NCBI RefSeq assembly: GCF_003217095.1
Contig: NZ_QJSR01000003.1
Coordinates: forward strand, 1 to 64,000
DNA length: 64,000 bases
Source of the DNA: Rhizobium sp. PP-CC-3A-592
GTDB taxonomy: Bacteria > Pseudomonadota > Alphaproteobacteria > Rhizobiales > Rhizobiaceae
Direction of reading: 5' to 3'
Shown: in pieces, positions 61,502 through 64,000 of the stretch
Layout: each line of letters begins with the position of its first letter
Position numbering within the stretch: position 1 is the first letter of the stretch
The notes under the pieces: generated by a model
Told to the model about the DNA's origin: nothing
Seen by the model: only the letters and a program-made list of their open reading frames with translations
Databases searched by the model: none
Translations under genes and position numbers: made by a program

Positions 61502-61604
61502 ATCTCAACAACCCTCGCCTTATGGAAAGGGGTATCGAATATTCGCAGAAAAAACAACTGCTGGAAGAGTGCGTTGATGTCGGATTCGTCAGATTCCGGA
61601 AGAC

Positions 61605-62327
61605 CTATTCGCCGATATCGATGCTCCACGTTGTCTGCCCGAGTGAGATGGAAACGGTCGCCGGGAATGGAAGGGTAAGGCCTCCGCAGAGGGAGCCCGT
61701 GGTGACGACCATGCCCTGCAGCAATGTATCGGCGGCGCGCCCAGCCTCATTGGCATAGGCGACGAGGGCTGCCAGAGGATCCTTGTCCGGGTGCGCACCC
61801 GGGGCGTCGAAGAGAAGTTGGTCGCCTGCGGTGACGCGAAGGTTGTCCGCCCGGCCTTCATCGAGAACATCGGCGTCGAGCGACGGCCCGAGACGGTAGC
61901 CTGCGTTGCTCATGAGGTCTGCAACCAGAAGTGCCGTGCGTCCCTGAGGGCCGCCGGCATAGCGACTGCGAACCAACTCGATCCCGATATGGACGGCAGC
62001 GATGGTGTCCCCGATCTCCTGCCGGCCATAGGGCTCGGCGCGGACAGGGAGATCTCGACCGAGAACGAGCGCGATTTCGACCTCCAGCTTCAGCCCGGGC
62101 TGATACGGAAAGCTTGCCGCCTCGGTTACGGACAGCAACGGCGCGCTCAGCACACCGTCGCTTCGCAGGGAAAGCTTGTACCCCTTGGGGTCGATGCTCA
62201 GTCGACCCAGTATTGCGGACTGGATCACATAGGCCTCAGCCAGATCCGGTTGCGGCACGGCGTCGATGTCGACGCTTCCGCTGTTTCGAATGGCCTCTGC
62301 CAGGATATCCGCCAAATCCATGCTCAT
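61605..62327 (-). CDS. 2-keto-4-pentenoate hydratase family protein
   Basis: A 240-residue protein of the hydratase family (QPDLAEAYVIQSAILGRLSI, PGLKLEVEIALVLGRDLPVR, HIGIELVRSRYAGG, DQLLFDAPGAHPDKDPLAAL). The Glu pair and Asp of the metal site (LEVEIALVLG) are present. It adds water to 2-hydroxy-dienoates or acts on 2-keto sugar acids. It starts 30 bases after udh, suggesting a role in uronate catabolism (inference). Confidence 0.85.
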   Translation of the reverse strand: MSMDLADILAEAIRNSGSVDIDAVPQPDLAEAYVIQSAILGRLSIDPKGYKLSLRSDGVLSAPLLSVTEAASFPYQPGLKLEVEIALVLGRDLPVRAEPYGRQEIGDTIAAVHIGIELVRSRYAGGPQGRTALLVADLMSNAGYRLGPSLDADVLDEGRADNLRVTAGDQLLFDAPGAHPDKDPLAALVAYANEAGRAADTLLQGMVVTTGSLCGGLTLPFPATVSISLGQTTWSIDIGE

Positions 62328-62357
62328 GTCTCTCTCGCTTGCCCGCGTCCGACCGAC

Positions 62358-63155
62358 CTATCGGTCCCTGTGGATCGGCTCTGCCACGAAAGGCCCGCCC
62401 TGGTAAAGCGAAGCAGGATCGTCTTTCGGCGGCGTGGGTATGGCGGCGTCGAGTTCGGCCCGGAATATCTCCGCATTATCCTTCGGGCGCCATCCGAGAT
62501 AGGCGGCCGCGCTGTTGTCCCACCACGAGCAATCATTGTCCGAGACGCCCCAGATGATCGGGCAGCCGAGCAAGGGCGCATGAAAGACCCGCCCGATCAG
62601 CGCTTCGAAATCGTCGAATGACATCCAGGTTGCGAGCATGCGGTGGTTCCGTGGCTTTTCGAAGCAGCTGCCGATGCGGACCAGTGCCGTCTCCTGCCCG
62701 AACTTCTCGTAGTACATCCGCGCCAGCGCTTCGCCGAAGCATTTTGAGACGCCATAGAGACCATCAGGACGCATCGGCGACGTCGTGTCGATGTGCTCGT
62801 CCTGCCGGTAGAAGCCGATCGTGTGGTTGGAGCTCGCAAAGAGAATGCGCGGCTGGCCGTGTGCCTGCGCCGCCTCGTATAGATTGTAGAGGCCGGCGAT
62901 GTTGGCGTTGAGGATTTTTGAGAACGTGTCCTCGACCGAGATGCCGCCAAGGTGCAGAATGCCATCGCACCCGTCGACAAGCGCCATCACGGCGTCGGCA
63001 TCGCCGAGGTCGCACGGCATCAGCTCTTCGTTCGGCGCGGCGTCCCCAAGGTCGGCGATGTCGGACAGTCTGACGATGTCGGCCATCTTGCCCAGTCGCT
63101 CGCGCATCGCGCGGCCCAGCCCGCCCGCAGCGCCCGTTACCAGCAGTCGTTTCAA
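62358..63155 (-). CDS. udh: Uronate dehydrogenase
   Basis: A 265-residue extended SDR: RLLVTGAAGGLGRAMRERLG, HLGGISVEDTFSKILNANIA, ILFASSNHTIGFY with Tyr-x-x-x-Lys in YGVSKCFGEALARMYYEKFG, and PIIWGVSDNDCSWWDNS. This pattern is very like the Agrobacterium enzyme, which oxidises D-galacturonate or D-glucuronate to the aldarolactone with NAD+. The start is a TTG at 63155, eight bases after GGAGG; no in-frame ATG fits. Divergent from a GntR gene. Confidence 0.92.
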   Translation of the reverse strand: MKRLLVTGAAGGLGRAMRERLGKMADIVRLSDIADLGDAAPNEELMPCDLGDADAVMALVDGCDGILHLGGISVEDTFSKILNANIAGLYNLYEAAQAHGQPRILFASSNHTIGFYRQDEHIDTTSPMRPDGLYGVSKCFGEALARMYYEKFGQETALVRIGSCFEKPRNHRMLATWMSFDDFEALIGRVFHAPLLGCPIIWGVSDNDCSWWDNSAAAYLGWRPKDNAEIFRAELDAAIPTPPKDDPASLYQGGPFVAEPIHRDR

Positions 63156-63183
63156 CTGTCATTCCTCCTGTGTTGTCAAACTT

Positions 63184-63211
63184 ATCATACAGGCTGCTGG
63201 AATCGCGTCAA
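63184..63211 (-). promoter_or_regulatory. Promoter of the udh operon
   Basis: On the minus strand TTGACG (63211-63206), 16 bases and TATGAT (63189-63184) form a sigma-70-like promoter, with the transcript start about 20 bases before the udh Shine-Dalgarno site. A TTATCATAC segment overlaps the -10 and could be part of the GntR operator. Confidence 0.5.
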
Positions 63212-63279
63212 CAGATCGGCTATATCAGTGGCAGCGGATGCACGTATACTACATCGAATATCAGTCGGAGACGCGAAGA

Positions 63280-64000
63280 ATGAACAAGGCCCGCGCCACG
63301 GGAGGCACCCTGACGGCAAGGCTCGGAGAAAGCCTGCGCACAGCCATCGTGGACGGTCGCTTTCCCCCCGGCACCAAGCTTCCAAGCGAGGCGCAGCTGG
63401 GCAAATCGCATGGCGTCAGCCGCACGGTGGTGCGCGAGGCGATCGCCAGTCTGCGCGCCGACCGGCTGGTCGATACGCGCCAGGGCGCCGGCGTCTTCGT
63501 GCTGGAGCCACCGCAGCCCATGGTGCCGGCGGCCCTTTCGCTACAGACGATCGACCCGGCTCGCGTCTCCTCCATGATCGAGGTTCTTGAGCTTCGGACG
63601 GCCGTCGAGGTCGAATCCGCCGGCCTTGCAGCCCTTCGGCGCTCTCCGCTGCAGGAAGAAGTGATTCTGGAGCGGCACTATGCCGTTCGCGCATGCCTTG
63701 AAGCCGGCGTATCGAGTTCGGAGGCGGACTTTGCGCTTCACCTCGCCATTGCAGAGGCGACGAACAATCCGCGTTTCCGCGATTTCCTCTCCATGATCGG
63801 CTCCAACGTCATTCCGCGGGCGGCCTTGCGCACCGGTGACGAGGAGACCGACCAGACGGCCTATCTCAAGCTGATCGACGAAGAGCATCGCGCCATCGTG
63901 TTCGCCATCTCGAACGGCGACGACGACGGCGCGCGCGAGGCCATGCGCCGCCACCTGCGCGGCAGCCAGACACGCTATCGTTCGCTCCTGCGCGAGAACA
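63280..64000 (+). CDS. FadR/GntR-family regulator, cut by the window end
   Basis: At least 240 residues; the 3' end lies beyond the window. The N-terminal winged helix (LGESLRTAIVDGRFPPGTKL, HGVSRTVVREAIASLRADRL) precedes an FCD domain with metal-type His ligands (EADFALHLAIAEATNN, DEEHRAIVFAISNG). It is divergent from udh and probably represses the uronate genes until a hexuronate or derivative binds (inference). A -10-like TATACT at 63245 fits its promoter. Confidence 0.88.
   Translation, partial: MNKARATGGTLTARLGESLRTAIVDGRFPPGTKLPSEAQLGKSHGVSRTVVREAIASLRADRLVDTRQGAGVFVLEPPQPMVPAALSLQTIDPARVSSMIEVLELRTAVEVESAGLAALRRSPLQEEVILERHYAVRACLEAGVSSSEADFALHLAIAEATNNPRFRDFLSMIGSNVIPRAALRTGDEETDQTAYLKLIDEEHRAIVFAISNGDDDGAREAMRRHLRGSQTRYRSLLREN

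Noticed and set aside
1-64000. CRISPR arrays, tRNA or rRNA genes
   Set aside because: I saw no regularly spaced direct repeats, no cloverleaf with TTCGAAT-type arm in a proper context and no rRNA-like blocks; a computed scan was not possible.

Overview
The window looks like an accessory region (secondary chromosome or megaplasmid) of a GC-rich alphaproteobacterium of the Rhizobiaceae (Rhizobium/Agrobacterium/Shinella/Ensifer type). The basis is the GC-rich codon use, many ABC transporters with paired LysR/GntR regulators, a uronate dehydrogenase very like that of Agrobacterium, a LOV histidine kinase, HWE kinases, a SigF/NrsF-type ECF sigma pair and pRiA4b ORF-3-type and IS66/IS5/IS30 relics. 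No rRNA, tRNA or CRISPR array was recognised.

Layout. 1-4.4 kb is a decayed mobile zone: an XRE regulator with a perfect palindrome at its start, a VbhA/Fic-like toxin-antitoxin pair with a frameshifted toxin, an IS66 tnpA fragment joined to a tyrosine-recombinase scrap, and a pRiA4b ORF-3 pseudogene with two amber stops fused to an SDR fragment. 4.5-7.3 kb is a LysR gene divergent from a three-gene redox operon. 7.4-9.0 kb holds small genes, including a ynfA copy broken by a TAG. 9.0-20.9 kb is a leftward block: kdpF, a small ORF, kdpB, a small ORF, kdpA, kdpC, kdpD, kdpE and a ptsN-like IIA gene, then a DapA-like protein lacking its Schiff-base lysine, a hydratase and corA. 22.2-23.2 kb is a degenerate IS5-family element.

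23.4-28.8 kb is the most unusual locus: a LysR regulator, two paralogous PRPP-binding phosphoribosyltransferases, and between them a complete ECF-type transporter (S component, fused double ATPase, T component) preceded by a structured 220-base leader. It reads as a nucleobase uptake-and-trapping system. 28.9-33.0 kb is an ECF sigma/NrsF pair divergent from a Met-rich MXKDX-repeat protein, a cytochrome b, a molybdopterin oxidoreductase and a secreted protein, with a good SigF-type promoter between them. 33.5-38.7 kb holds an SDR, a GH15 glycosidase, a LysR and an aldo/keto reductase. 39.2-45.1 kb is a BMP-type (nucleoside-like) ABC operon with an embedded amidase.

47.3-55.1 kb is a sugar-acid operon: a 31-codon leader ORF, UxaB-like reductase, polar-amino-acid-type ABC transporter, LgoD-like zinc dehydrogenase and UxaA-like dehydratase, under a divergent GntR protein with two winged helices. 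The enzymes fit L-galactonate to tagaturonate to altronate to 2-keto-3-deoxygluconate. 55.2-59.6 kb carries a WGR protein, a LOV histidine kinase with its receiver protein, and a GAF/PAS/HWE kinase. 59.9-64.0 kb holds a secreted FAD oxidoreductase, a hydratase, uronate dehydrogenase and a divergent GntR gene cut by the window end.
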